Under the pieces are notes generated by a model, which did no database searches, was not told where the DNA came from, and saw only the letters and a program-made list of their open reading frames with translations. DNA of 64,000 nucleotides, from the IMG/VR virus record IMGVR_UViG_3300042564_002372, positions 1 to 64,000 of that record. The stretch is one strand, 5' to 3'. The DNA comes from a virus. Made by a program: the position numbers and the translations under genes. Shown piece by piece: positions 43,001 through 52,167 of the stretch; position 1 is the stretch's first letter; the number at the start of each line of letters is the position of its first letter.

Positions 43001-46000
43001 GCATCAATCTTTGTTGCATCTGGACTTATTTCTTTAGTCTTTTCCTCATCACGAATTTCAATCTCCTCATTCTCATCAAATTCAATTTGATACTGTGACA
43101 TATACTCTTCATACTTAACGAAGAGCTCATTCCATTGCTCGTTTATTTTTGAAAAGTTCTCTCTTAAGAAATTATCAAGTGCTACAAATTCATTAGCTGA
43201 TATTTTACCAGCTAAATAGTTTTCATTATTTGCTACAATCTTATCTCCAAGAATACCATTCTCTACAATGTTTCCATTCTCATCAACTCTTCCTAGAGTT
43301 TCAGCAAACAATTCATCGTTCAAATACTTTTTAGAAATTTTATTTACATTGAACAGGCTTTGATCAGTGCTTCCAAGAAGAGACAAAGTTTTATAAGCCA
43401 TGTGTTGAATCAATTCATTCTGTTGCTTATAAGGAACTGTAATTCTCAACTCATCTTCTTCTGTAGCAAATCCATCTTCAATGTCAACTATCTGTGTAGG
43501 AACATTCTCAAGCACTCCCATAGAAGGTGTAGACTTAGCATAATAGCCAGTTCCTATTCTTTTGAATAATTCTTCAGTGTTGATGCTTGCATCTTTACCT
43601 GTAAAGAATTTCTTGATGACATTAACAATATCAGAGAATAGTCTAACTATAAAAGGTCTTCCATCCTTTGGTTTAGTAGGAACCTTCTTGAATAATACAT
43701 AGTCTCTAAACTCTTCAGCAAGTTGTTCTTTGATTTGTTGAGGAGTAGCTTCTGAATACTTTACTGTCTCACCTGTAGGTCTATCAACAAATGTTCCTGT
43801 TCTAGATTTGAATTCCTTAATGATAGATTGCTGCTCAGCTGGATCAGTAAACATCTTCCATACAGCCTCAAACACTTCGTGATAGAATGTTCCCACTTCT
43901 GCATTTTCATATACATAGATGGCACCATTTTTCAACATACCCCAAGCTTGAGCACCATTGGTAGCTTGAATTAGATTCTTAAGTCTATACAATGGAACAC
44001 CAGGAAGCACTCTTTTCCAGAATGCTTCTATCTCGTTCCAGTCTTCAATCTGCATAGACTTAGCTTCTCTCTCAACAACCTCTCTATATTCAGCTCTACC
44101 ACTTCTTGGTGTAGAAGCAGCATTGTTTTTTATTTCTTCAGATCTTCTTTTTGCCTCTTCTTCAACACTAGAAGCTGCTGGTGCTGGTGTAAATAAACTA
44201 GCTCTAGCTTCTTCAATACGACTTGGTGCAGGAGGTGCACCTGGAACAATAGGTTGTTGAGCCTGAGCTATAGGAGCAGATGGTGCTGCACCAAATAGAG
44301 ACGCTCTTGCTTCATCTATTCGATTAGAAACTGGTGCTGGAGTTGCACTTTTAGTTTCAACAGGTGATGCTTCAATTGGTGTAAGCTTAACTTCTTTCTT
44401 TACTTCTGGAATAATATAATCATCTACAGTGTCTGTAGTGTAGAAATAAATTCCAGATCTGTTTACATCACTTGGTCCTTCTAGAGGACGCATGTATGTA
44501 GAAAGAGGAAGTTGTTCTCCAGATCTTTTCTTACCATCAGGAGTAGTTGTGGAGAGTAGATAAGATTGATAGTTTGGCCACATAACAGACTCAATCCTTC
44601 CATCTTCAGAGATGTTTGTGATCTGTTCGTATTCCATTCCAATCTCTCTAGCGTATGCACCATTTACGTTGTGATACATTCCTTGTAACACAGCAATGAT
44701 ATCTTCCCTGTTTTGTATAAGACCTGATGGTGTAAATGGGAAGGCTGCTCCTTTTCCAGACATGTATAACTTACCATCCTTAAAGAAGACACTACTAAAT
44801 CCAGCTTCGTTAGCTGGTATTCCCCAATACACAACAGATTTCAAGAATGATAAAAGTCTCTTACTTTGATCATCATTAACACCCTTAGACTTATCAAGAG
44901 CATTCTTTGAAAACTGTAGAATAGCATTGAATATTGTCTCAGCTTCCTTCTTACTGTGTTGTCTATTGTTCAATGGAACAAGTCCATTACCCATATCAAG
45001 AAACACTCTACCTGGAGCAGACTTAGTTACACTTATGCCCCGTATGATAGATTCGTCACTTGTTGCAACAGTGATTATTGGAGAGTTGTCAATATCGTAG
45101 TCTGTAACTAGACCAGCATCTTGAACACTTGTTCTGGTGTCGTAAAGTTTGTTTCCTTCTGCATCTTGATTAACCTTTGGAAAACCAAATGACACATCAA
45201 TAGAATGAACTTCAGAAAGATCTTCCACCTTAAGAATTCTACTTCTCCATTCAGCGTATTGCTTTCTGACTTCACTTCTTACGTTCTCTGAAACATTCTC
45301 AGCAAACATTGACTTATCGCCATAGTCTCCAGACCACTTAAGATCTTCTAAAGGAAATACTTGGTAGATAGAGTTGTTGAGAGGGTCTTGTAGTTGTTCT
45401 TCTGTAAGAGGTAATCCATTCTCATTAACTAATACAGGCTGACCAGTTGACATATCAACCATGACCATAGCAATGATCTTGTTTGCATCAACTGTTTCAT
45501 TAATACCATTCTCGTCAGTTCTCAAGTGATCCATCAATCCAGGAATCAATTGATCCTGGTTCTTTGAAGTGATGTAGACACCTTTGATATCTCTCTTCTG
45601 ATCATCGTCAAATGACTGGAAGTTCATTCCAAATCTTTGAGCTCTCTTTTGGTGAGCCTTTCCTCTATCAACTGGTATTGTAGCTCTAGGTACGATAGCT
45701 AAAGGCTTCTTAGCATCCACCTCAAACTCTCTATCAAATACAGCAGGAACTGGATTATCATTATCAGCAGTACCTAAGATTTGTTTTCTTAGAGCTTCGT
45801 TCTTAGCAAGTTTTTCTTCCTCAATACCACTGGCTTGATATTCTTGATAAGCCTTCTTCATCTTTGCAAGAAGTGCTTCTTTGAACATCAATTCATTTGC
45901 ATCTGATTTTAAAAATTCTTTTAGTGATTTTATCTCATCTAAAAGTTTATTCAACTTCTCCTCATTAGGAGAAATGTCCATATCCTCCGCTTCAGCAATG

Positions 46001-49000
46001 AGTCGTTCTAACTCACGTAAGTCTGAAATGAAATTTGGTTTTAGTTTTAAGAAGTTTGGATTATTTTTTAGGAATTCATTGAACTCCACTCCCATGATTG
46101 TTGGAGCCTTTGGATAGTTTGATTCAAACTGATCAACAAGGTTTCTCAAGAAGCCTATTGCAGAATCAAGAGTGTCTTCAATCTGATTTGCAAGTTTTGT
46201 TAGTGCACCAATCTGCTTACCATTTTCTTCTATTGATTCTTTAAGAAGTTCTGTTTCAAACTCCAACTGATCAATAATAGATTTTGAATCCCCAGAAAGT
46301 TCTGAGACGTTTTGAACTGCATCTTGCAAGTATGCAAGAAGTAATTCACCATCTTCCTTCTGAGCTTCGAGGTCAGCAATCTCTTGCAATAAATCTTCTT
46401 TAGCTCTTGACAAACGCATTGCTGCATCAAGAGCCTTTCTTACAGAAGACTTTAATTTTGTACCCTTCTTAGCTCTAGCATCATCTCCACCCTTCTCAAT
46501 GGTCTTGTTGATTTTCTCAAGCTCTTCTTCAATAGTTAAAACATCAGCTCTTTTCTGCTTAATTGTTTTTTCTAACTCAGCTTGTTTCTCAATAACCTCA
46601 TTGTGGTAATCATTGATGAGTTCTGCTCTAGCATCTTGGACATTAAGATCATAAAGTTTAGGAGCAGCTTCTGTTGCCTTCTTTTCTTTTGATCTTTTAA
46701 TTTGCTCTTTCTCTGTAGCAGTTAGTTCTCTGCCAAGAGAGAATATTCCTTTTTCAAATCCAGGTTTTGCTTCAAATGATTTTAAATCAATTGGTATTGA
46801 TTTTACAACTCTTTTACCTTTCTTACTCTTGGTAACATAAGTAAACATGAGTTGATTTTTATCACTATCAAACTCAAGTCTTCCTTTTTTAATACCACCC
46901 TTATTTTTACCTGCATTCCATTCTACAATGGTGTTAACATTATTCATGAAGAATGCAGCTATTGGATTATTCGCAACTGCTGAAACTTTTCCTAGTTTGT
47001 AATCCTGTAGCAATTCAGGATTAATATCTCTTTCTCCTTTGTTATCTCTGATTCTAATTGTACCATCTGGATTTTGTCCAAGAATAGTAAGCTTTGGAAA
47101 ACGATAAACTTCGTTTCCATTTGAATCATATTCTACAACTTTACCAAGAAAGTATTCTTCGCCTATTTGAAAATTTTTCTCACCATCTTTAGTTACAATC
47201 TTTACTCTCTCGCCAATCTTCTCTTCAGGAATAACTGTATTTGGTTCTTTCTTCTTTGGTGTGAATTTCTCAGGAACAGATTTCATCTCAGAGTATTCAT
47301 CAAGAAACTTCTTTCTCTTCATACCCATTTCAACAAGCTCAAATAGATCTTGAGTTAACTCATCCTCATTGATTGAACCTTTTGCTTTAATCTCTGATAC
47401 AACTTTCTCAACAGCCTCAGTGTTAGGAACTCCATTCAACAATACATCATTGAATAGCTCAGCAGTGTTTACACCAGCAGTTATTAACTTATTGTTTAGG
47501 CTAGGTATTCTATTATCGTAATCAAATACTTTAGAAGCAGCATAGGTGAGTTTGTCAATTACAGCATCACTGTAAACACGATCACCCTTATCATCAACAA
47601 CACCTTTATACTTTAAGCTAATATCCTGATAAGCTTTATCAATATACTGTGCTTGACTTTCAATAACTCGAAGTCTATTCAAGAATGATTGTCTAGTATC
47701 AGTTTGATATGCATATCCTTCTTGTTGCAATTGCAAAAATCCTTCTTCTGTATTAGCAAGAGCTCTAAGTTCTTCAAGCTCAAGATTAACAAATTCTGTA
47801 GATGTGTACTTAGCACGATTTAATATTGTGCCAAAAAGAAAATCAAACTCAAGATCTTTTGATCCTGATACATCTCCTTGTGCAATCTTTTGTGCTCTTT
47901 CTTGTTGAATTGCTTCAGCAGCATTTATAACTTTTGAAGAATCTTTAAGCTTATCTTTAATTAAAGAGTTATTGAATATAGTGACTGCTTCATCTCTAAG
48001 CTTTTTTTGCTGACCACCATATCCATCAAACCCTCTTTCTCTAAGAGAACCAGTCATACCAAGTGTTGGTATTCCAGATGTCATGATTGCTCCAGACACA
48101 CCACCAATAAATAGGTTTAGTAAACCTTCATCATCAGTTAATGCTTCTCTAGCACCATTGAAAAATAAATCATTTAGAATAGAAGCATCTCCTGTCTCAT
48201 CAAGTTTTGAGAAGTAGTTCTCTGTACCAACTTGTGCAGCATATTGCGAAGCTTCTTCAAGTGCTTCAGTTGTATTAAATGCTAACCCAGCAATGTTTCT
48301 GGCTTTGTATAAAGTTTTAGCTAATCCTTTTTCAGGAAGTGCTGAGATATACTTCCCTTGTTTAAACATTACATTGTTAATAACATTCTTTTCTCCCTTA
48401 AATGTAGAAGAGAATATTTTAGGAAGTTGTATAAAGTTAGAGGCTGATAGTAATCCAATGTTTAGTCCATAAACTGTTTTACCAGCTCTTTCTGCAAGAT
48501 TATCAATTTCTTTTAAATCTTCTCCCTGTGGGACATATCCATTGTTAGCAATGTATTTGTCAATCAATGATTGTCTGAATTCCTGAGAAGCGTTAAGAGC
48601 TTCTATACCAGCTTCACCAGCAGCACCAAATGTTGCTACAATACCTCTTTCAGCTCCCATCAATGCTCTACCAGCAGCAACTCTAGCGGATGCTCCTAGC
48701 CCATTTAATGCAGAGTTTATAGCTGAAAGTCTTTGTACTTGTGGAAGAGCATTAGCAGAGCCAACAGCAGCGTCAGCAGCAGCAGCCATAGTTCTTCCTT
48801 GTGCAACAAGTCTAGATGTTAGACCAATTGCTCTAAAAGCACCAGACCATGCAAAACCACCTGCAAGAGCACCTGCTGCAAATCCAAGATTTTTAATAAT
48901 GTTATCAGCTAAAAAGTTAGCTGTAAATAAATTATCTGGTTCCCACCAGTTACCTTCTCTTTCTCTTTGAGTTTTGTAATTAGCAAAAGTGGTTTCTAGA

Positions 49001-49437
49001 TATTCATTATTGAAATCATTCAATTCCCTGCTTACTGGATTATCAAACATTGCTTTGAACTCTCCAGTCTTTGCCCACTCACCCACTCCATATACTAAAC
49101 CAGCTGTACCATTTACAAATGTTGAACCAGCAATACCAACAAACTTAGCAACACCGTTACCAAGTTTTTCTAAAGCTCCTTGCCCTCTTGCATACAATTC
49201 CTCATTATCCAATGTGGCATACACCTTTGGATATTTTCCAGATAGGTCTAAGTTTCTTGTATTAACGTATGAGAAAGTTTGTCCTTGTTGAGGAGTGCTT
49301 TCGTTCATAAGTTTATAGAAAGTATCTACTGCACTTTCAGACTTACCACCTGTGCCTGGGCTTTGAGGAGTTTTTACAAGATTCAGAGGCTCAACCCCCA
49401 AATTTACTGGTCCAAATATTCCTACTTCTTCTTCCAT
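37060..49437 (-). CDS. Giant virion RNA polymerase-type protein, crAss-like, 4125 aa
   Basis: The RNA polymerase signature is clear. The beta'-type double-psi barrel motif DFDID is at residues 3251-3255, inside VGSDFDIDKLSMYL, and supplies the three aspartates that chelate catalytic magnesium. The beta-type part has QAEVPSKEKALVTRGSQ ending at RGSQ 2982-2985. A bridge-helix-like LRHAFVTGKYAIGIAAVNQTNH follows at about 3460-3480. This arrangement is that of single-chain crAss-like virion RNA polymerases, which are ejected with the DNA to transcribe early genes. Other parts: Gly/Ala hydrophobic helices near 185-280 suited to membrane passage, coiled coils near 930-1110, and a degenerate HExxH segment FYHEVFEAVW near 1850. 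It is nearly twice as long as the published phage relative phi14:2 gp66. Confidence 0.85.
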   Translation of the reverse strand: MEEEVGIFGPVNLGVEPLNLVKTPQSPGTGGKSESAVDTFYKLMNESTPQQGQTFSYVNTRNLDLSGKYPKVYATLDNEELYARGQGALEKLGNGVAKFVGIAGSTFVNGTAGLVYGVGEWAKTGEFKAMFDNPVSRELNDFNNEYLETTFANYKTQREREGNWWEPDNLFTANFLADNIIKNLGFAAGALAGGFAWSGAFRAIGLTSRLVAQGRTMAAAADAAVGSANALPQVQRLSAINSALNGLGASARVAAGRALMGAERGIVATFGAAGEAGIEALNASQEFRQSLIDKYIANNGYVPQGEDLKEIDNLAERAGKTVYGLNIGLLSASNFIQLPKIFSSTFKGEKNVINNVMFKQGKYISALPEKGLAKTLYKARNIAGLAFNTTEALEEASQYAAQVGTENYFSKLDETGDASILNDLFFNGAREALTDDEGLLNLFIGGVSGAIMTSGIPTLGMTGSLRERGFDGYGGQQKKLRDEAVTIFNNSLIKDKLKDSSKVINAAEAIQQERAQKIAQGDVSGSKDLEFDFLFGTILNRAKYTSTEFVNLELEELRALANTEEGFLQLQQEGYAYQTDTRQSFLNRLRVIESQAQYIDKAYQDISLKYKGVVDDKGDRVYSDAVIDKLTYAASKVFDYDNRIPSLNNKLITAGVNTAELFNDVLLNGVPNTEAVEKVVSEIKAKGSINEDELTQDLFELVEMGMKRKKFLDEYSEMKSVPEKFTPKKKEPNTVIPEEKIGERVKIVTKDGEKNFQIGEEYFLGKVVEYDSNGNEVYRFPKLTILGQNPDGTIRIRDNKGERDINPELLQDYKLGKVSAVANNPIAAFFMNNVNTIVEWNAGKNKGGIKKGRLEFDSDKNQLMFTYVTKSKKGKRVVKSIPIDLKSFEAKPGFEKGIFSLGRELTATEKEQIKRSKEKKATEAAPKLYDLNVQDARAELINDYHNEVIEKQAELEKTIKQKRADVLTIEEELEKINKTIEKGGDDARAKKGTKLKSSVRKALDAAMRLSRAKEDLLQEIADLEAQKEDGELLLAYLQDAVQNVSELSGDSKSIIDQLEFETELLKESIEENGKQIGALTKLANQIEDTLDSAIGFLRNLVDQFESNYPKAPTIMGVEFNEFLKNNPNFLKLKPNFISDLRELERLIAEAEDMDISPNEEKLNKLLDEIKSLKEFLKSDANELMFKEALLAKMKKAYQEYQASGIEEEKLAKNEALRKQILGTADNDNPVPAVFDREFEVDAKKPLAIVPRATIPVDRGKAHQKRAQRFGMNFQSFDDDQKRDIKGVYITSKNQDQLIPGLMDHLRTDENGINETVDANKIIAMVMVDMSTGQPVLVNENGLPLTEEQLQDPLNNSIYQVFPLEDLKWSGDYGDKSMFAENVSENVRSEVRKQYAEWRSRILKVEDLSEVHSIDVSFGFPKVNQDAEGNKLYDTRTSVQDAGLVTDYDIDNSPIITVATSDESIIRGISVTKSAPGRVFLDMGNGLVPLNNRQHSKKEAETIFNAILQFSKNALDKSKGVNDDQSKRLLSFLKSVVYWGIPANEAGFSSVFFKDGKLYMSGKGAAFPFTPSGLIQNREDIIAVLQGMYHNVNGAYAREIGMEYEQITNISEDGRIESVMWPNYQSYLLSTTTPDGKKRSGEQLPLSTYMRPLEGPSDVNRSGIYFYTTDTVDDYIIPEVKKEVKLTPIEASPVETKSATPAPVSNRIDEARASLFGAAPSAPIAQAQQPIVPGAPPAPSRIEEARASLFTPAPAASSVEEEAKRRSEEIKNNAASTPRSGRAEYREVVEREAKSMQIEDWNEIEAFWKRVLPGVPLYRLKNLIQATNGAQAWGMLKNGAIYVYENAEVGTFYHEVFEAVWKMFTDPAEQQSIIKEFKSRTGTFVDRPTGETVKYSEATPQQIKEQLAEEFRDYVLFKKVPTKPKDGRPFIVRLFSDIVNVIKKFFTGKDASINTEELFKRIGTGYYAKSTPSMGVLENVPTQIVDIEDGFATEEDELRITVPYKQQNELIQHMAYKTLSLLGSTDQSLFNVNKISKKYLNDELFAETLGRVDENGNIVENGILGDKIVANNENYLAGKISANEFVALDNFLRENFSKINEQWNELFVKYEEYMSQYQIEFDENEEIEIRDEEKTKEISPDATKIDAFRKANSAIKLLLATLPRTKRVNGVDEAIVTSVGGNELLPLAQTFITVMNKLHASRDVDEMMENLRRLALEDGNYSRLYKRIAKKDPSEGKFEFKKLTTPHSIQLLSSFFSTFKKQNPEVKNVFILENGDVVVGDANLSQASAQIANDYENGIILSAREGKGYFEYDASKKAYVAKDKINDLKFNSSNIADNDNAMLRFLNDIGIEFSKEDFRKLTSDDKTKFREIVKGIRDSLVKNKELMTLSKKTISVQGRLTELAILKIKSSNPEIESTYFNISNERTQSYIGVNPLSDLQDFVSKTKDLSDNSVKESHYKYLVMDPFAKGSVIMNKLFPKGGKKIPASNANSDLLTVAYVGGTKNDINGKQKPSARLNYPERLTQEMNLNLNGFYLNLVPGDASIEWMIKMGNHVSSKNMSIGYGKVMEIFKEYFKSEYELAKSPDRVVDASRESERNNLRFFYDILGEELNNEIIASKEVDAEAVYNKFEKKIEVAVKKYVESRTQAFRNTLNKYGILQYDGVGFSLRNIKSSEDGMYSLSESMNEQTLNNNLSALTVNYMIANIELHKLMYSDPYQYKDELKRIKSFSSPRQAIMSDPDSLTVGFSINAAMQNALNAGFEKGDVGYTDFNRNYFRTATHADVIGIVDVPGQDYEAYKETDGSGIISMKAHRNLKFRAGQWTETNELQYRHDVAYEKLVKSGADQATLDEFEKNNPGDQSAYTPVKPIVAGTTDNQQGYNEVVLDKFALYPLSFRVMHKVNSTSNAMKLYDKMQREDIDYIVFNSGRKVGARNPHSTYNVDGSFNDTPYTASGKGQNVINVPFKIMAIQAEVPSKEKALVTRGSQMTKLLTMDFMAAGVPVDFMPNETNFNKRYQAWNALDEADKEKSKLYKEIKNNRELLQAMTEFGYQSLLKKLGIAETKEGYEITDFSIAADTLRKEMLKREVNDNVIKSLDSFLEGKTILEATPAYQQVRNILYSIVDSNVVSPKISGGMKVQIPSTLLESNKIGIQEINGKKGFVSNTLKFYEKDGERVAEVMIGRWFDSPLSDKELLNYFNNTEEGQKILMGVAFRIPTQNQNSIDAIKIAKFLPKEFGDSVVIPSALVAKVGSDFDIDKLSMYLKNVYQDTKGNIKLVPFEGYGQQAIDKFKALSKELTQAKIEKVENRILKQEDLRQTFVDIVTENTSNEFAQIWIPLFRQWFANEIVDGKLSVDLVGDVFAKRFEKLNKKLEKLTVQDLQDAFVEEHAERLYKASLENAYIESSENLIKSDENYDKLMTPNSANQMKALSEEIAKKTVGGSYDYRNVGNMLNRNFMSSLRHAFVTGKYAIGIAAVNQTNHSLMQRFASFVDPARLENVSPVDAKWLGDAKVKFQSFNQLDGKATMSMIKNADGQFISDIIGQFIDGYVDISNGPWIMELGATPNVASTWLFLVKIGVPIDTVSYFMNQPIIREYLGIIENAGYSWLFIDDFADITMGNFDPKANMAPRDVIPNTASLRNMVGKSVADLSPNEKADQQFILGEFLKYAKMAEHMFLVTQGTNYDTSNFNDPYLLFKKHEQFIRAQQTIISSVDEILDNSFIGTTAETLNKTRDGVAEILASDRSKVRNVIQRVLKPYVDLNDRDFVKLAQRAVADLFDYAVQTNTVFKDAVVNTMITNGGYANDIMQMVKEIKANPNHPLFDNHVVNIIVPQLAPEASPESANNIKIKGATNKIYDQNSIIYSFRELKEYLESKGELAKYNKFKMLALYQSGLSVNRLSFTSLLPFEDFESIYNDTIQKLESLPNLETFADLNVFERNNWGNDDVVPYEKARWTKKKVYNPAMRYLPNQVKSAVETNQIPPIISVSMLGRKSNSDFFVYSWEDESFTKEKKAEMRKKGDFSYIKRGLFRKVKTGGLPFIHTAYDGKEYYIYQAVNAWGARERAQEFYDVEKPSEIDNGFIKVRNVAADERIINIFTGGSPVATPSPVANKNKPGDLPAIDRTPPSCQ

Positions 49438-52127
49438 TAATATATTGGGAAATTAGTGGTTTCTTTAATAAAGGCTGCGGTTACACCATTGCTGAAGCTT
49501 TCCAACTGTGGATTTATTTGCCCATTAATTTGTTTTGGTAAAGCAACATCTCCTATCAAAAATGATTTTCTCAAGGTGTTTGTATTTTTATCAAATATAT
49601 AAATTCTTGGGTAAACTACATTTGGATTTGCCACATCTTCTTCCAAATCTCCCATTAATGAATAGTTATCACTACTGAAATTAGAAAAGTCTTGAGTCTT
49701 GAAGTATGCAGTTGTAGGCTCACCTGGCTTACTTAAGTTTGTTGTGCCACGTGCATTTAATAAATCAAATGCATTTTTCAAGTTTGGATTTGCTGGAGGT
49801 TCATATCCAGTTAAGAATTTATAATCATTTCTTTCAATTGGAACATCATAAACTTCACCATCTTTACCAGTAATTTGTAATATATAAGTTGATGGAGATT
49901 GTAAGGTTGTTCCAGGTTGAGTTAATATACTTGCACCAAAATCTTCTCCTAAAACAACGGATGACAAATTCTGATACATTTCTGGGTCAGTTCCTCTAAA
50001 CTTCCCAAGTACAGTTATGAAATTATTTTTATAGTCTTCAGTCTTTAAATCACCTTTGGAAATAGTTGCAATCTTTCCCATTGGAACAGCTCCATTATTT
50101 TGATAAGCTTGTGCTACAAACTTATCAATATTTTTTTGGTCAGCATCTTTAAAAGATTTTGAAATTTGGAACATGAGTGTAGAAGGAAGTTCTGTCTGCA
50201 AACCAACTGTTGTTGATTTTCTAGGATACAAAACCTTCTCTATCTCTCTCATTTTTTGTTCTCCAAATTTAGAACTTAATCTAATTTGTGCCTGATTCCT
50301 AAGCATTTCCTGATTTTTATCAACCGTAAGGCTTCCAAAAAAATTATACATTTCTGGATGAAGATTAACATAATCAATGAGATCTTTTTGAGAAAGATTC
50401 ACTGACTCCCCACTTGCTAATTTTATAGATTCAGGTTTAACAGAAGCTACAGCTTTATTGTAGGCTTCAACATCGACTCCTTGTAGAACAGCCATTTGTT
50501 TGGCATCTTCTTGAGCCTTGTTCATTATTGATCTTTTAGCCTCTAAGCTTTTTGCAATAGCATCTTGAGCACCAATTAAACTGTGTAAAGTTACTGGGAC
50601 CTTTTCAGGATTTGTTCTGTAAAGAGTTATTAATGATGATGCCATTATTTGAGCAGTATCATTAATCTCTCCAGAATTTGGATTATTTGTTTTACCACGA
50701 TAGGCAGCTGCATCAGAAAGTTTTTTCAATAGCTCTTCCTCAGTGTCTCCTGGGTTTGCCATTCTCAATGTTTCTAATGCAAGTTTATTATTTACACTAT
50801 TAAATTGTGAAGCCAATTCTGAATACTCACCTTCAACCATAGCTCTAATTGCACTAGGATCAGCATCAATTGGTGCATCAACTCCTCCACCTTGAAAGTA
50901 TGCTTGCTGAGCTCTAATCTTCTCCATCTCAGCATTATGCTTTTCTTGCTCTCGTCTATCTGAAGCGAGTTTTAAAGCATAATCAGCTTGCCATTGTCTC
51001 TGTCCTTGTTCAAACTTATTGATCTCCATGCCTACAGTGAACCAAGGATTAACAGAATACTTTCTAGAAACTTCTTTACTAGAAAGAACTTCAGACATAG
51101 AGGAGAGATAATTATCTCTATATATCATTCCTTTAACAGCCTCAGGATTTCTAGCAACTGCTGCTAGACTTTCTGATTTTGATTCTTCAAGTTCACGATT
51201 CAATCCTTCAAAATAACTAATCTCATCACTTATTGATTTAATTAGATCTGCATCATATTCTTTAGTCTTGGCTTTGTTTTGTTGTTCAGCTAAACTAATT
51301 TTTAAGAACTCAATTTTGCCATTATTAAACTTTATATTTTTATCAGCTGAGCTTGTAGCAATCACTCCAAGTTGTTCAGGAGTAACATCTCTAAAATTAT
51401 ATCTACCTTCAATAGAAAGTTGTTCATAGTCAGCTGGTGTTAAAGCACTTTTGAAAGCATTTAATATTTTTGAAGCATCTTTACCTCTCAAGGTTTCCTC
51501 AACCATAACATTATTTATTATGGGGTTTCCTTTTTCATCTCTTAGATATCTTCCTTGCTCATCTGTTTTAAAAAGATTTGGAACAGTCTTCTCATCAATG
51601 CCCACTTCTTTTGCAATGTCTTTAATCTTTCCCCAAACATCAACAGGAGTTGTATAGTAGCCAGTATAACTAGCTCCTACAGTTGGATTATTAAACCACT
51701 CTTGATCTGTTAGATTAAATAAATAATTGTTTGCAGGATTGTATTTTCCAGCATCAATATCTTTTTGAATTTTTTCTTGTACAGCTTTTCTCTGAGCTGT
51801 TGATTGAACAGCTGAAATAATATCAGGATCTTTCGCAACACTACCAGCCATTCCTGCTACAGAATTAACCAACTGATAATTAGAGAAGTCAGCAGCTGCA
51901 ACAGTCTTTAACTTAGAGCCAAGATCATTAAGTTTAGATTGTAGGTATTGCTTATCCTGAGGTCTAGCAATACTAAGCCCTGCAACTTGATCTATCTGAG
52001 ATTGGATTCTTTGTAACCCTTGGTCGTAACGCTGTTGCTTCTCCATACCAACAGCAACCATAGCCTCAACAGGAAGCTGTTGAATGTATGGATTAAACTG
52101 AGGTATTACATCTGTGAATGAAGCCAT
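49437..52127 (-). CDS. Internal virion or tail protein, 896 aa
   Basis: The N-terminus (FTDVIPQFNPYIQQLPVEAM, then KQQRYDQGLQRIQSQIDQVAGL) is a block I recognise from crAss-like and other Bacteroidota phage virion proteins. The rest is largely helical with long charged segments and few cysteines, as in cargo or inner-core proteins. It overlaps the RNA polymerase gene by one base and sits directly upstream of it, so both are made from the same transcript. No enzyme motif is seen. Confidence 0.75.
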   Translation of the reverse strand: MASFTDVIPQFNPYIQQLPVEAMVAVGMEKQQRYDQGLQRIQSQIDQVAGLSIARPQDKQYLQSKLNDLGSKLKTVAAADFSNYQLVNSVAGMAGSVAKDPDIISAVQSTAQRKAVQEKIQKDIDAGKYNPANNYLFNLTDQEWFNNPTVGASYTGYYTTPVDVWGKIKDIAKEVGIDEKTVPNLFKTDEQGRYLRDEKGNPIINNVMVEETLRGKDASKILNAFKSALTPADYEQLSIEGRYNFRDVTPEQLGVIATSSADKNIKFNNGKIEFLKISLAEQQNKAKTKEYDADLIKSISDEISYFEGLNRELEESKSESLAAVARNPEAVKGMIYRDNYLSSMSEVLSSKEVSRKYSVNPWFTVGMEINKFEQGQRQWQADYALKLASDRREQEKHNAEMEKIRAQQAYFQGGGVDAPIDADPSAIRAMVEGEYSELASQFNSVNNKLALETLRMANPGDTEEELLKKLSDAAAYRGKTNNPNSGEINDTAQIMASSLITLYRTNPEKVPVTLHSLIGAQDAIAKSLEAKRSIMNKAQEDAKQMAVLQGVDVEAYNKAVASVKPESIKLASGESVNLSQKDLIDYVNLHPEMYNFFGSLTVDKNQEMLRNQAQIRLSSKFGEQKMREIEKVLYPRKSTTVGLQTELPSTLMFQISKSFKDADQKNIDKFVAQAYQNNGAVPMGKIATISKGDLKTEDYKNNFITVLGKFRGTDPEMYQNLSSVVLGEDFGASILTQPGTTLQSPSTYILQITGKDGEVYDVPIERNDYKFLTGYEPPANPNLKNAFDLLNARGTTNLSKPGEPTTAYFKTQDFSNFSSDNYSLMGDLEEDVANPNVVYPRIYIFDKNTNTLRKSFLIGDVALPKQINGQINPQLESFSNGVTAAFIKETTNFPIY

Positions 52128-52167
52128 ATTATTATTGTTTTATCAAATTTAGTAGTAATAGTCCAGA

